Shown: piece by piece, positions 36,342-47,467 of the stretch
Layout of the letters: each line of letters starts with the position of its first letter
How positions within the stretch are numbered: position 1 is the first letter of the stretch
DNA from: Bolinopsis microptera
Taxonomy: Eukaryota > Ctenophora > Tentaculata > Lobata > Bolinopsidae
Assembly (NCBI RefSeq): GCF_026151205.1
Contig: NC_087076.1
Span: 14,803,675 to 14,867,674, forward strand
Direction: 5' to 3'
Length of the DNA stretch: 64,000 nt
Program-made: the position numbers and the translations under genes
The notes under the pieces: generated by a model
Told to the model about the DNA's origin: nothing
The model's database searches: none
The model's input: only the letters and a program-made list of their open reading frames with translations

Positions 36342-37617
36342 TTTATATCCTTGAACTACACAATATAAACCAAAGAATATTTTAGTGTAGACTTTTTGTC
36401 ACAACAAGACTGCAACCTATAATAACAACTATAAACAGAACCCCTAATGTCTGCTTACAATTTTTCTTCTAGTCCTAATCTGAGCCTTGTCTCTATAAAC
36501 TTAACTGAACTAGCGTTTCTGTGTGTGCAAAAGCTTCCAGGCACGCGCATTCCTTGCCCCGTTAGTTACCTGTCCAAAACCAAACTAGCAGTCAAGGACA
36601 AAAAGTCATACACCAAATGGGCATTATATTTTATGAATTGTTTTATATCTTTTTATTCTGTAAAAATGTGCTAAAATTAAATTTCTTGTTTCATTGAAAA
36701 AAAAATTTCTTGTTTCATTGAGTTACTCATGCTGCATGTATAGTCTGATAATATTTTGTTTTATCTCTAGCAAGCATTCTGTAAATTGAAGTGTCGTATT
36801 TATTATAGAAGAGCCAGCCAACCTCCGCATTATAATCTTTTGTGTGCCAAGTTCGTTTATAAAATCTAATCGTATAATAAGATTGATCCAATAATCTAAG
36901 ATGAACGGTATATCATAGCTCATCGTTATTAAAATCCGAATGGATGAATTAATCAAGTAATGTTTCCTTTCAACACAACTAAACAACAAACAAATGCTTG
37001 CTCACCAGTGGTGACGCAATCGTAGGGGCATGCAGTTGGTTCAGATAACTCTCACCCCGACGACGGCGTCGAGAAATTATCAAATTATGCATTTGCGGGG
37101 GAAAGGAGACATCTGCGGTAAATCAAGGTTTGTGCAGTAAATTGGATGTTTGTTTGTTTAAATTATGCATCTTAAGCCCTATTTGGGGAATGGAGATGGC
37201 CACAGTAAATAGGGGTTTGCAGTAAATCGGGGTTTTACTGTACCATAAGTCGGTTCATAAACACTGTTCAACCAAATAAAACTAAGCCAAGCTGAGCTAA
37301 GGGTATACCTAAGGATTAAATCAAGGCCATACAACGTACTAAACTGTGCATTGGAAATTCAGTCACTAAAGTTCAATCTTAGTTTTGTCAAAAAGTTGAA
37401 AACATTTAGTGAGCATAAGTGACACTTTTTCAGTACAAAACATCTTGAAAACACTTTTGCAATTTAAACACAAAATTTGTTAACATAACTTCTGCAGATA
37501 TGAGATGTGAGACAGTACTTAAAGTTTCTAAAATATCTAAACTTCGATACGAATTCCATTGAATAATAATTTCAACATACGTCAACCAGGCTGCAAGAAC
37601 AAAAGTGAACTACGTAC
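36342..37617. other. spacer with a degenerate repeat
   Basis: Contains a 24-bp local duplication (AAATTTCTTGTTTCATTG twice, near 36680-36720) and copy 3 of the GGTAAATCGGGG repeat. No gene visible. Confidence 0.45.
37088..37240. repeat. 'GCGGTAAATCGGGG' dispersed repeat, copy 3 (pogo-like end)
   Basis: Same order of blocks as copies 1 and 2, with the most complete right end: AAATCGGGGTTTTACTG followed by TA (37241-37242). The reverse reading, CAGTAAAACCCCG preceded by TA, is the form of pogo/Tigger termini. The left end is not clear. Confidence 0.6.
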
Positions 37618-38141
37618 TATGGAAGCGCATGTGTGTCAAAAAAAATAATGATACACATGCGCTTCCTAGGTAGCGTATGTGTGTCAAAACATTTTTTGAT
37701 ACACATGCGCTAGCAGGTTTATCATGTATATCATTAGGTGGCCCATGTGTGTCATTTTTGTAAAATTGCTGTAAAATCTCTATTTAATATTCTAATCGCT
37801 ATCTTTATCTATTTATATATGTATTTTATCCTTATCTCTATTTTATCTTTAAACTCCTCTCCGCTCGCCTCCCGTGTGAAACGAGCGCGCCTGCACGCTG
37901 CAGTGGCGCGAAAGCACATGGTTAGGTTAAAGCGCGTGTACTGTTGCTGCACAGGCTATAATGTTAACTGACGATGTCAATTCATCGCAGCTCGGCGAGG
38001 CACAGTAGCGCATTTCACCGATTTAGCGTTGCAAGAAGCATAATCAATAATTGAATGCGCGGCGCGGCACAGTAACGCATCGTGCTACAAGCTATAATAT
38101 TTAAAAACATACTCATTGGAGAATGGAGCTATGGAGGAATG

Positions 38142-38352
38142 TTACTGGGCCGCGCTCAGCCTGTCATTCCGCCAAATCTTTATTCGTTATATATGTTAAT
38201 GAACATAATAGCCTGGGGTCCTTTGTCATACGTTGTATGACCCGCCGCGCACGAAGTGCGCGGCTCCCCTGTATCGTCGAAGACTCTACAGGGGGCCACT
38301 ATAGTGAAGCGACCGTGGGGGTCACCACGTGATACAAGGGGTCCTCAGGTAA
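38142..38352 (-). mobile_element. 84-bp mini-MITE copy, itself interrupted by about 125 bp
   Basis: Starts TTACTGGGCCGCGCTCAGCC at 38142 and reaches GCCTGGGGTCC at 38222. It is then interrupted by a segment that begins TTTGTCATAC and ends GTGATACAAGG, with GGTCC on both sides, before the last bases TCAGGTAA. The interrupting segment carries short inverted ends and a GC-rich hairpin (GCGCACGAAGTGCGC). Confidence 0.6.
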
Positions 38353-39521
38353 TGCGGACCTCGCTGAGCTGCATGCTGCTATGCAAAGTGAAAAAGCAAC
38401 AACTCAATGGATGGTTAGTGGTTACCCGTACCGTAATGGGTGCTACATGCCTAGCATGAAATATTTACTTACTTACTTGTGCACTTAATTTGTGTATTAT
38501 ATGTTCATAATCATATAAATTCGGCGGAATGACAGGCTTGAGGCTGAGCGCGGCCCAGTAAACTTCGAATCGAAAAAATTAAACGAGTTACATCCGTCAA
38601 CAAATAGTTATATGTAATAATTAAAAACAAACTTTGCTTGTTTACCTGAACTTAGAATTTTATACAATTAATGTAAGATTAAAGTCGTGTTTTTACCAAT
38701 TTCCCTGCACCATCCGGTAAATTTATTACCCTCAGCCCTTAGTTGTGGGCTGGGCGGTCGTATCGTGGCTTTCGCCACGGTATAGCGGGGGCGAAATGAA
38801 ATACAAATGAGGATCGCGACGCGTGACTTGTAGGTTTATAACCTACCAGGACGCGCGCCGAGTTGGACTCGTCGACGGTCCTGATTAATATTTGAAGCAA
38901 ATATTTTACGACTACAAGTATCACCCGTTAAAGAAAGGATTGGAAATTGAACTCGCCGGTACGTCGACGGATGATGCTTGTCTAAATTTGTTCGAAGTAA
39001 CACGAAAAACTTTCTTTTCGAAGCGAAATGTCTGTGTTACTGGGCGGCGCTCAGCAGCTGTGCTTTTTCAATGTCATTCCGCAACCATTTATCATTTACG
39101 AACGAATAAAAACAACGTCAATATTTTACATGTCACAGTTAGCTGGCAGTACGGCCCAGTTAATAAATTGTGCATCGCGCCGATCTAGCAAAAAACATTA
39201 TTTGATGCGCTGATCAGTCTTCTAAGACTAATAATATAAAACATTGTTTCTTTTGTCCGTAATTGCCTGTACTGCGTGAGAATTACAAAATAATTACAGC
39301 ACATTTACAAATAGGTCGTGCGCCATCTACAGTGAGCCGCGCGAACTGACTGTAAGATGGTTTTTTAGCGCTTATTTCGGCCAGCACAATTTTCTTCATT
39401 CAAATAGATATTTACTATTCTTCCCGACCTCTGATTGCAACAAAAATTGGTAAGATTATTAAAAGACTTACAAGGAAGGTGTCCGAAAAATCTGAAGCAT
39501 ATCCAATCATCAGGGATAACC

Positions 39522-39632
39522 ATGTCATAACCATGTCATAACCATGTCATAACCATGTCATAACCATGTCATAACCATGTCATAACCATGTCATAACTAT
39601 GTCATAACCATGTCATAACCATGTCATAACCA
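39522..39632. repeat. ATAACCATGTC satellite, array 1
   Basis: About ten tandem copies of an 11-bp unit (CATGTCATAAC), in the left centre of the foldback element. Confidence 0.9.
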
Positions 39633-39675
39633 TAACTATGATTGCATTAACAATAAAGCGTTATTCTAAAATAAT

Positions 39676-39779
39676 TATGAATTATAACCGAGAAAACACG
39701 TTTACTTTTTCATTATTCTTATTTTGTATTACAAAATAAGAATAATGAAAAAGTAAACGTGTTTTCTCGGTTATAATTC
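39676..39779. repeat. near-perfect 104-bp palindrome
   Basis: GAATTATAACCGAGAAAACA onwards is mirrored about a centre near 39727 (TTTTGTATTACAAAA). It would form a long cruciform or snap-back hairpin. Confidence 0.88.
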
Positions 39780-40273
39780 AATTTTGAACCATTATGAGCA
39801 ATTTTGGGATACAATTCATTTCCGTTCAATTCCGTTCATTCTATGAACCTGGGTCATTTTGTGCGACTTTCGATGACCTCTAGGCCTAGCTTATGACACT
39901 ATCTATCATAGAAAACCGAATTGGGGGTTCCCAGCCCTTACGTAATAAGTCTCAAATTTAAATGACACACATGCGCCACCTATTGATTTACATGATAAAC
40001 CTGCTAGCGCATGTCTGTCACTTTTGTTTTTGACACACATGCGCTAGCAGGTTTATCATGTAAATCAATAGGTGGCGCATGTGTGTCATTTTAATTTGAG
40101 ACTTATTACGTAAGGGCTGGGAACCCCCAATTCGGTTTTCTATGATAGATAGTGTCATAAGCTAGGCCTAGAGGTCATCGAAAGTCGCACAAAATGACCC
40201 AGGTTCATAGAATGAACGGAAATGAACGGAAATGAATTGTATCCTGAAAGTGCTCATAATGGTTCAAAATTGG
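39780..40273. repeat. about 490-bp palindromic unit A
   Basis: AATTTTGAACCATTATGAGC at the left is matched by GCTCATAATGGTTCAAAATT at the right. The inversion runs through the whole unit and is centred near 40025 on paired TGACACACATGCGC sites. Confidence 0.85.
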
Positions 40274-40291
40274 TCTGAAGGAGTTTTGGTT

Positions 40292-40353
40292 GTAACCATG
40301 TCATAACCATGTCATAACCATGTCATAACCATGTCATAACCATGTCATAACCA
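40292..40353. repeat. ATAACCATGTC satellite, array 2
   Basis: About five to six 11-bp copies between the two palindromic units. Confidence 0.88.
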
Positions 40354-40853
40354 ATTTTGAACCATTATGAGCAATTTTGGGATACAATTCATTTCCGTTC
40401 ATTTCCGTTCATTCTATGAACCTGGGTCATTTTGTGCGACTTTTAATGACCTCTAGGCCTAGCTTATGACACTATCTATCATAGAAAACCGAATTGGGGG
40501 TTCCCAGCCCTTACGTAATAAGTCTCAAATTGAAATGACACACATGCGCCACCTATTGATTTACATGATAAACCTGCTAGCGCATGTCTGTCACTTTTGT
40601 TTTTGACACACATGCGCTAGCAGGTTTATCATGTAAATCAATAGGTGGCGCATGTGTGTCATTTCAATTTGAGACTTATTACGTAAGGGCTGGGAACTCC
40701 CAATTCGGTTTTCTATGATAGATAGTGTCATAATATAAGCTAGGCCTAGAGGTCATCAAATGTCGCACCAAATGACCCAGGTTCATAGAATGAACGGAAA
40801 TGAACGGAAATGAATTGTATCCTGAAAGTGCTCATAATGGTTCAAAATTGGTC
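40352..40853. repeat. about 500-bp palindromic unit B
   Basis: A second copy of unit A in the same order, with a few substitutions (for example ACTTTTAATGACC for ACTTTCGATGACC) and a small TATAA insertion near 40733. It shows that the palindrome was duplicated together with the neighbouring satellite. Confidence 0.85.
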
Positions 40854-40871
40854 TGAAGGAGTTTTGGTTGT

Positions 40872-41034
40872 AACCATGTCATAACCATGTCATAACCATG
40901 TCATAACCATGTCATAACCATGTCATAACCATGTCATAACCATGTCATAACCATGTCATAACCATGTCATAACCATGTCATAACCATGTCATAACTATGT
41001 CATAACCATGTCATAACCATGTCATAACCATGTA
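40872..41034. repeat. ATAACCATGTC satellite, array 3
   Basis: About fifteen 11-bp copies, with one CATAACTATGTC variant also seen in array 1. Confidence 0.9.
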
Positions 41035-41769
41035 AGAAAAAGGCGTCATAGCCATGTCACAAGCTGACCACTATGATTGCATTAACAATAAAGCGTTATT
41101 CTAAAATAATTATGAATTATAACCGAGAAAACACGTTTACTTTTCCATTATTCTTATTTTGTAAATTTGCTGTAATTATTTTGTAATTCTCACGCAGTAC
41201 AGGCAATTACGGACAAAAGAAACAATGTTTTATATTATTAGTCTTAGAAGACTGATCAGCGCATCAAATAATGTTTTTTGCTAGATCGGCGCGATGCACA
41301 ATTTATTAACTGGGCCGTACTGCCAGCTAACTGTGACATGTAAAATATTGACGTTGTTTTTATTCGTTCGTAAATGATAAATGGTTGCGGAATGACATTG
41401 AAAAAGCACAGGCTGAGCGCCGCCCAGTAAGTGTAACACAGACATTTCGCTTCAAAAAGAAAGTTTTTCGTGTTACTTCGAACAAATTTAGACAAGCATC
41501 ATCCGTCGACGTACCGGCGAGTTCAATTTCCAATCCTTTCTTTAACGGGTGATACTTGTAGTCGTAAAATATTTGCTTCAAATATTAATCAGGACCGTCG
41601 ACGAGTCCAACTCGGCGCGCGTCCTGGTAGGTTATAAACCTACATGCTACAAGTCACGCGTCGCGATCCTCATTTGTATTTCATTTCGCCCCCGCTATAC
41701 CGAGGCGAAAGCCGCGATACGACCGCGCAGCCCACAACTAAGGGCTGAGGGTAATAAATTTACCGGATG

Positions 41770-41853
41770 TTACCTGAGGACCCCAGGCTATTATGTTCAT
41801 TAACATAATGAATAAAGATTTGGCGGAATGACAGGCTGAGCGCGGCCCAGTAA
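41770..41853 (+). mobile_element. 84-bp mini-MITE with exact 8-bp target duplication
   Basis: Runs from TTACCTGAGGACCCCAGG to GCGCGGCCCAGTAA, with short imperfect inverted ends (TTACCTGGG / TTACTGGG). It is flanked on both sides by ACCGGATG (41762-41769, 41854-41861). The middle has a small hairpin (ATTATGTTCATTAACATAAT). It lies in the right arm of the foldback element. Confidence 0.85.
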
Positions 41854-42266
41854 ACCGGATGGTGCAGGGAAATTGGTAAAAACACGATTTTAATCTTACA
41901 TTAATTGTATAAAATTCTAAGTTCAGGTAAACAAGCAAAGTTTGTTTTTAATTATTACATATAACTATTTGTTGACGGATGTAACTCGTTTAATTTTTTC
42001 GATTCGAAGTTTACTGGGCCGCGCTCAGCCTCAAGCCTGTCATTCCGCCGAATTTATATGATTATGAACATATAATACACAAATTAAGTGCACAAGTAAG
42101 TAAGTAAATATTTCATGCTAGGCATGTAGCACCCATTACGGTACGGGTAACCACTAACCATCCATTGAGTTGTTGCTTTTTCACTTTGCATAGCAGCTCA
42201 GCGAGGTCCGCAGGGGTGCTGGGTGCATTTTGCCTATATCTAACGACAAACAAGGTGGCCTTACTA

Positions 42267-43123
42267 GTAGAGGCTCTTACGGGCATTGTCTGCTCGATAC
42301 GTTAGGGACCCCAGATACACCTTACTAGACGTATTTTTGACCGTAGAATCGATTGAAAGTGGTTTCAAGATGATTGGACTGATTGTTCTGGGGTAAAATC
42401 GCAAAAAACCGATTTTTGGGCCAAAAATAGGCCAAAAAACCATGTTTTTTGATATTTTGAGCAAGTTAATTTTGTTGGCATGTCGGCAAAACTTGCATAA
42501 AGATAGCTAAAAGACAGCCGCACAAGATTGTATAAAAATAAAACAAATCCCTCTATTTGTTCTGAGGTAAAAATCCAAAAAAGTGGTAAAAATTTTGACT
42601 TTTTTGCTTTAAGTTTGAATAATTTTTTGCAGTTGTATTAAATCAACCCAAAAATAGTCACATCGTGTTTGCCTAAATTTTTCCTTTCCGAGAAGTACCC
42701 ACTTCATATACTTAATCGAAGTTTGAATATTGTCACTCCGCAAGCGTTTTTGCCAAATTTTCGATGCGCACTACGCGCAAAAGCATTTAGTTGTTATCAA
42801 TTGGCACCCGCGCGTTCATCATAAATTTCAAACAGCTATAACTCAGCGAGATTATGTCCGTTCTAGCTCATATTTTCACACTAAATAGAAAATAATGTGA
42901 TCTTATTGCTGACAAAATATGGATATAATTACTTTATTTGCCTTAGAGTAATAGACTGTCAAAGTTTAAAACGCGCATTGGTATAGCACGTGACTAATAA
43001 GGCCAAATTTATACTTCTTAACATATTATCGATCCTTAGACATCATACTATTGTGTCCAATTAGCGGTTAGGTCTCTAAACTCGTAGCAGAAAACACGTC
43101 TTTTTGCCCGTAAGAGCCTCTAC
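42267..43123. mobile_element. 857-bp non-autonomous TA-flanked MITE nested in the foldback right arm
   Basis: Inverted ends GTAGAGGCTCTTACGGGCA (42267) and TGCCCGTAAGAGCCTCTAC (ending 43123), each flanked by TA. The segment is absent from the corresponding position of the left arm. It has no coding capacity; the interior is AT-rich, with AAAACCGATTTTTGGGCC-type sequence. TA target duplication points to a Tc1/mariner-like transposase acting in trans. Confidence 0.85.
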
Positions 43124-43934
43124 TATACGGCCTTACCACTTACGACGAGAAGCATTATTGGATCGATGCGCGGCAAGCTTGCTAGTTGCTACGAAGTATC
43201 CCGAAACGGGTTAGTCCATTATCATTTATAACAATAAACACATTGTTGTTGGCACTTGGCAGTTGGCTTGATACATGAATTGCATTTCGATCTTCGCGCA
43301 CGATCCCAGGACACAGGAGCTCGCCTGTCATTCGTCGGCGTACACGCTTCAATATGCAATACTTGGCGGCGCTCAGCCTGTCATTCTACCGCACGCGCAG
43401 CAGGCAGCTTCATTCCTCCATAGCTCCATTCTCCAATGAGTATGTTTATAAATATTATAGCTTGTAGCACGATGCGCTACTGTGCCGCGCCGCGCATTCA
43501 ATTATTGATTATGCTTCTTGCAACGCTAAATCGGTGAAATGCGCTACTGTGCCTCGCCGAGCTGCGATGAATTGACATCGTCAATTAACATTATAGCCTG
43601 TGCAGCAACAGTACACGCGCTTTAACCTAACCATGTGCTTTCGCGCCACTGCAGCGTGCAGGCGCGCTCGTTTCACACGGGAGGCGAGCGGAGAGGAGTT
43701 TAAAGATAAAATAGAGATAAGGATAAAATACATATATAAATAGATAAAGATAGCGATTAGAATATTAAATAGAGATTTTACAGCAATTTTACAAAAATGA
43801 CACACATGGGCCACCTAATGATATACATGATAAACCTGCTAGCGCATGTGTATCAAAAAATGTTTTGACACACATACGCTACCTAGGAAGCGCATGTGTA
43901 TCATTATTTTTTTTGACACACATGCGCTTCCATA

Positions 43935-44928
43935 CTGCAGTACATTGCATTTCAAGCAACTAATTGTGCTTCCTTTTGTCAGAAATTGTGATTCGTTTTA
44001 TACATAAAACAATTCAAGATGGATCTTGATTTGGAGGACGTCGTTGCTTCATCTGCAGAAGGGTTGGTATCGTCAATCAATATCTTGATATACCGGTTCG
44101 GGTTTGACTGGTGTGCCTATCCTTTTGTAACTTACCCTGCTCGTGCTCTATGGCTCGCTTCTCAGTTTCTCACGTAGGAATTTTTTTTCAAAAGGTAGCA
44201 ACATTTTGCCATTCGAAGAAATCCGTTTTGCCGTACCAAATTCTGTAAGCCAAATAATTATCGTTATTGTCGTTATGCTCCAGTCGACTAGTGAGTTAGC
44301 CAAAGTTCTTATTTGTTATTAGAATAGCTAACAAACCCAGATAATAATTTAATTGTATGTTTAATTCAGAGAATTTATAAAGAATTTTTTTATTTATTCA
44401 TTTTTAATGTGCATCATATTTTAACAATACTTAAATATTAATAAAATTTGTAAAGAAATTGATCCATTAACATTTTTTGCATCTTTAACAGAGTATATTA
44501 ATTAGTACATATTTCCCGTTTTCCGAACAATATATAGTTAACCAATTTATGGGAGTCATGTGTTTACAGCACAAAACTACAGTGATTGGTTTATATTAAA
44601 AGCTTCATCTCTAGACTCAAAGTCATAGATCAGGGAAAAATCTTAGTCGTATTAGAGTATTAAGAATATAATATGTTATAATTTCAATTATTCCGATAAT
44701 TAAAATAAGACGAGGCTAATCAAAAATAGTACAGAACCGTATTTTTTATATCACTTTGTGCAAGCCAAATCATCACAAACGAACAAGTTTATTTTAAGCC
44801 AATTCTAAGACACGAGTAATTCGTGAAATTTCCTTTTTAGTCCGACTAGCTCGATTCAGCGGAATCCGTTTACATATTATTATAAATAAGATTAGGCAGT
44901 AAGTCTAAAATGCATCATTGAATGTTCT
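43935..44928. other. spacer downstream of the GPI-protein gene
   Basis: AT-rich. Apart from the doubtful exon at 44019, nothing is supportable. It contains the 3' UTR of the minus-strand gene ending at 44929. Confidence 0.4.
44019..44177 (+). CDS. possible first exon beginning MDLDLEDVVASS
   Basis: ATG in good context (CAAGATGG) opens a 52-codon frame, MDLDLEDVVASSAEGLV and onward, ending in TAG. A GTATCG donor-like site after AEGL, and a following TTTTTTTCAAAAG acceptor with a GTAAGC donor (about 44196-44245), could make a short second exon. No downstream exons or family were identified, and the frame could be chance. It lies just outside the right end of the foldback element. Confidence 0.2.
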   Translation: MDLDLEDVVASSAEGLVSSINILIYRFGFDWCAYPFVTYPARALWLASQFLT

Positions 44929-47467
44929 CTAAGCCCAGATAAACGAAACTATCGCTAAGATGTAAACAGAAACTGCTGCAATCCCTGCTGTATTAGTATT
45001 CCTTACAGGCGACTCAACTGGCCCATCTTGATCTTCTATTTCATCAGCGAGACACGTTCTGGGAGTCCAGTCAATCTCAGTATTGAAATATTCTTCCACT
45101 TCTCCCACTACACCAAAGTCTATGGTGAAATTGACCACGGGAACTACCTCGTCCTCTCCAGGAAACTCCTGGATCTTGTGATCCTCTGTCATGTCCAGCT
45201 CGTACGGATTCTTTGCTCCTCTCTCCACATTGTAAGGATCAGAGTATTTGCCGTACCAATTGGCCTGGGCCTGGTACATCACCGCTGTTTGTCCCCTGTA
45301 GTCATGGCCGGCGTTGCCAAGGAACATATCAGGTTCAGTCCATTGCTTGTCCAGGTTTACCCAGAATTTAATGTCGATCAGGAAAGCGTCACAGAGCGGG
45401 GTGATCTCCTCATAATTGGTAGGCCACCCACCTCCAGCATCCCCCCACGGGTAAATGGAAACGTCACCCCCTTTTTGAGGGCAGGCACCACCCCCTATTC
45501 CATATTTGACTCGGGCCATATGATGGTGTCCATACGTGGCTAAACCATACGCCTGTGAAAACATATATTGTGATTGCAAGCTGAACATATCATTCAAGTT
45601 ATCAACTAGTTTTAGGAAAATGCATCTTTCAAAATTGGTGGTAAAATTACAGTGATCACAGCTGAACAAAGTTGTGACAAACCTCTTTTACTTCCGTCTC
45701 ATTCTCGATGGGAACTGTTGGGCTGTTATTAGGGATAGTACTCTTAATTTCATATCCTTTCTCAACCAGGTAATTGTAGTATTCTCCATGAGGGCGAATG
45801 TAGGTGTATTCCTTTTCTCGCTCAGGGGTGGAGCTATCTAGCATAACAAATGCTAGTGAGAGGTATGTCGATTTGGCGTTGTGATAGGAACGTTCCATAA
45901 CATAAACCTCCCAACCAATTTTATCCTTATCAATTCTTTGCCAGTTCGCTGTCTGCGCTCTTTCCTTCAGTTCCTCCAGCGTGCTCGCCATCTTGTCTGT
46001 TTCGGGGTTCCCCTGCCCTATGTTCGCCCAAAATCCAGCATCATCGAAAAGCCGGAATCGGATAACGTCGTTGAAGTTTTCTCTAATGTCCATTCCCGCT
46101 CTCCTCCCAAGTGGGCCTATTACGTTTGCTTTGGGCTGGGCCTTCATTACATGCCACGTTGCACCCATATGAGGAAATTCGGCCGAAGACATCTGAAACA
46201 GTTTAACAAGTGTGTTAGGCATATTATAGGGATGATTGGCTTTTAAGTATTCTTATTAATTAATATTTTGCCACGAAATCTGCAAAACTTGCCAAACTTC
46301 GAGCTATCATAAAATTTGATGAAAGATCAGTTTAGTCGGTGTACCTATTATAGCAATGTATGCAAAATTATTTATTCTCATTTCCACAATAATTGATCTC
46401 ATACGAAAAACAAAAGTTTTGTATATGATGGGGGTATCAGTATATTGATTTATATTAGATATTAGGGGCTTATTATAATTACAAAATATAATATCGTTCT
46501 TCAACTGTATTTTTGGTAGGATTTTTAACCAACCTTTCATTCGATCGATAAATATTGAATACATATTTTAAACTATATAATTTTTACCTGGCAATAATAA
46601 ACGGGAAGATCGATGGGAACATGCTCCTTGTATTTTCCTCCAAATCTTGCATGGTAGATCGGTAGATCAATCCAGTTTAGCCAGTTTCTACCATTAGGCT
46701 CAAAAACTTCCTCTCCAAATTGATGATCAAAGTCAAAGTTAGGATCAATAGGCATGTAGTTTCTTTCAAGAATAATAAGCAATCTGTTGATCTCCCAGGC
46801 ACTTTCCTTATCTTCCATATCGTCGTCAATGACAACGTTTTTTCTCAAATCTCGAACACCTTCTCTCTTTTGTGGCGGTATACCCTCTCTTCCTACCCCC
46901 CGATAAATGCGGATAAATCCATTTTCCTGGAATCTCCACACTCCGTGCTTTCCCTCTCCGACTAACAGAGCGGTCTGCTCGTGCATTGCCAGAAACCGAT
47001 GAGTGCCGTGGGTGGCCATGAATCCAGATGAGGAGGGGTCATGAGGCATCCCGGAGTTGGAGGCATAGTAATCAGGATCATCAAGCTCTCTGCCGTGCTG
47101 AAGGGACAGATAAATCAATTATGGTAAATTAATTCAAATTAATTCAAATTATCAATTATGAATATGATTACCTGTGCAAACTACAGTTTGAGTTAACTGT
47201 TATTAATAACTTCAGTAATTTACAGAAACGTGGACTACTGTTATTATTGAGAAGAAGGTGCAGGTCGTTAAAATAACAAATTTTAGTCGTTAGAACTTAA
47301 ACAAATATATAATATTGAAGTTGAACAAATGACATGTTAGTTCTCCCAACCTGGGTATTACATGCCCCAGTGTGTGCAAAGAGATTCTTCATAGTCTTAT
47401 CGTGTGGTTGTACGGCTGAGAAGCATCCCTGAATGAGAAGGAGTCCGGGGATGAGGGTAGCAAGCAT
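44929..47467 (-). CDS. secreted, probably GPI-anchored protein of unknown family, four exons, 586 aa
   Basis: Exons are 47467-47351 (39 codons), 47097-46588 (170), 46192-45683 (170) and 45552-44929 (207 plus stop). All three introns are phase 0 with GT/AG ends. The start ATG opens a signal peptide MLATLIPGLLLIQGCFSAVQ. The mature part is rich in Trp, Tyr, His and acidic residues, with recognisable blocks GTHRFLAMHEQTALLVGEG, NWLNWIDLPIYHARFGGKY, FPHMGATWHVMKA, AYGLATYGHHHMARVKYG and DAFLIDIKFWVNLDKQWTEP. The end is a short hinge followed by hydrophobic AGIAAVSVYILAIVSFIWA with no cytoplasmic tail, as in GPI-anchored precursors (a single-pass membrane tail is the alternative). His clusters hint at metal binding, which is speculative. 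I do not recognise the family. Confidence 0.82.

Larger units (their letters stand above)
37620..43932. mobile_element. 6.3 kb foldback element with nested palindromes, TA target duplication
   Basis: The outer ends are perfect inverted repeats (TGGAAGCGCATGTGTGTCA at 37620; its complement ends at 43932), each flanked by TA (37618-37619 and 43933-43934). Matching arms run about 37620-39312 and 41162-43932. The right arm is longer because of a nested MITE and flanking DNA (about 42212-43365). The centre holds two palindromic units and three arrays of an 11-bp satellite. TGACACACATGCGC motifs recur at the outer ends and again inside. No transposase is visible; open frames such as 37738-37971 are mirrored in both arms and are repeat artefacts. 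TA flanks suggest Tc1/mariner-type mobilisation, by inference. Confidence 0.85.

Noticed and set aside
37738-43814. 77-codon frame MAHVCHFCKIAVKS present in both foldback arms
   Set aside because: Mirrored repeat sequence with no family features; hydrophobic run comes from AT-rich DNA.
37620-43932. CRISPR-like or bacterial repeat array (regular 11-bp repeats, palindromes)
   Set aside because: Repeats are contiguous without spacers, and the context is a eukaryotic genome with introns.
45028-45543. 171-codon plus frame opposite the GPI-protein exon 4
   Set aside because: Shadow of a real exon that has matching splice phases with its neighbours.
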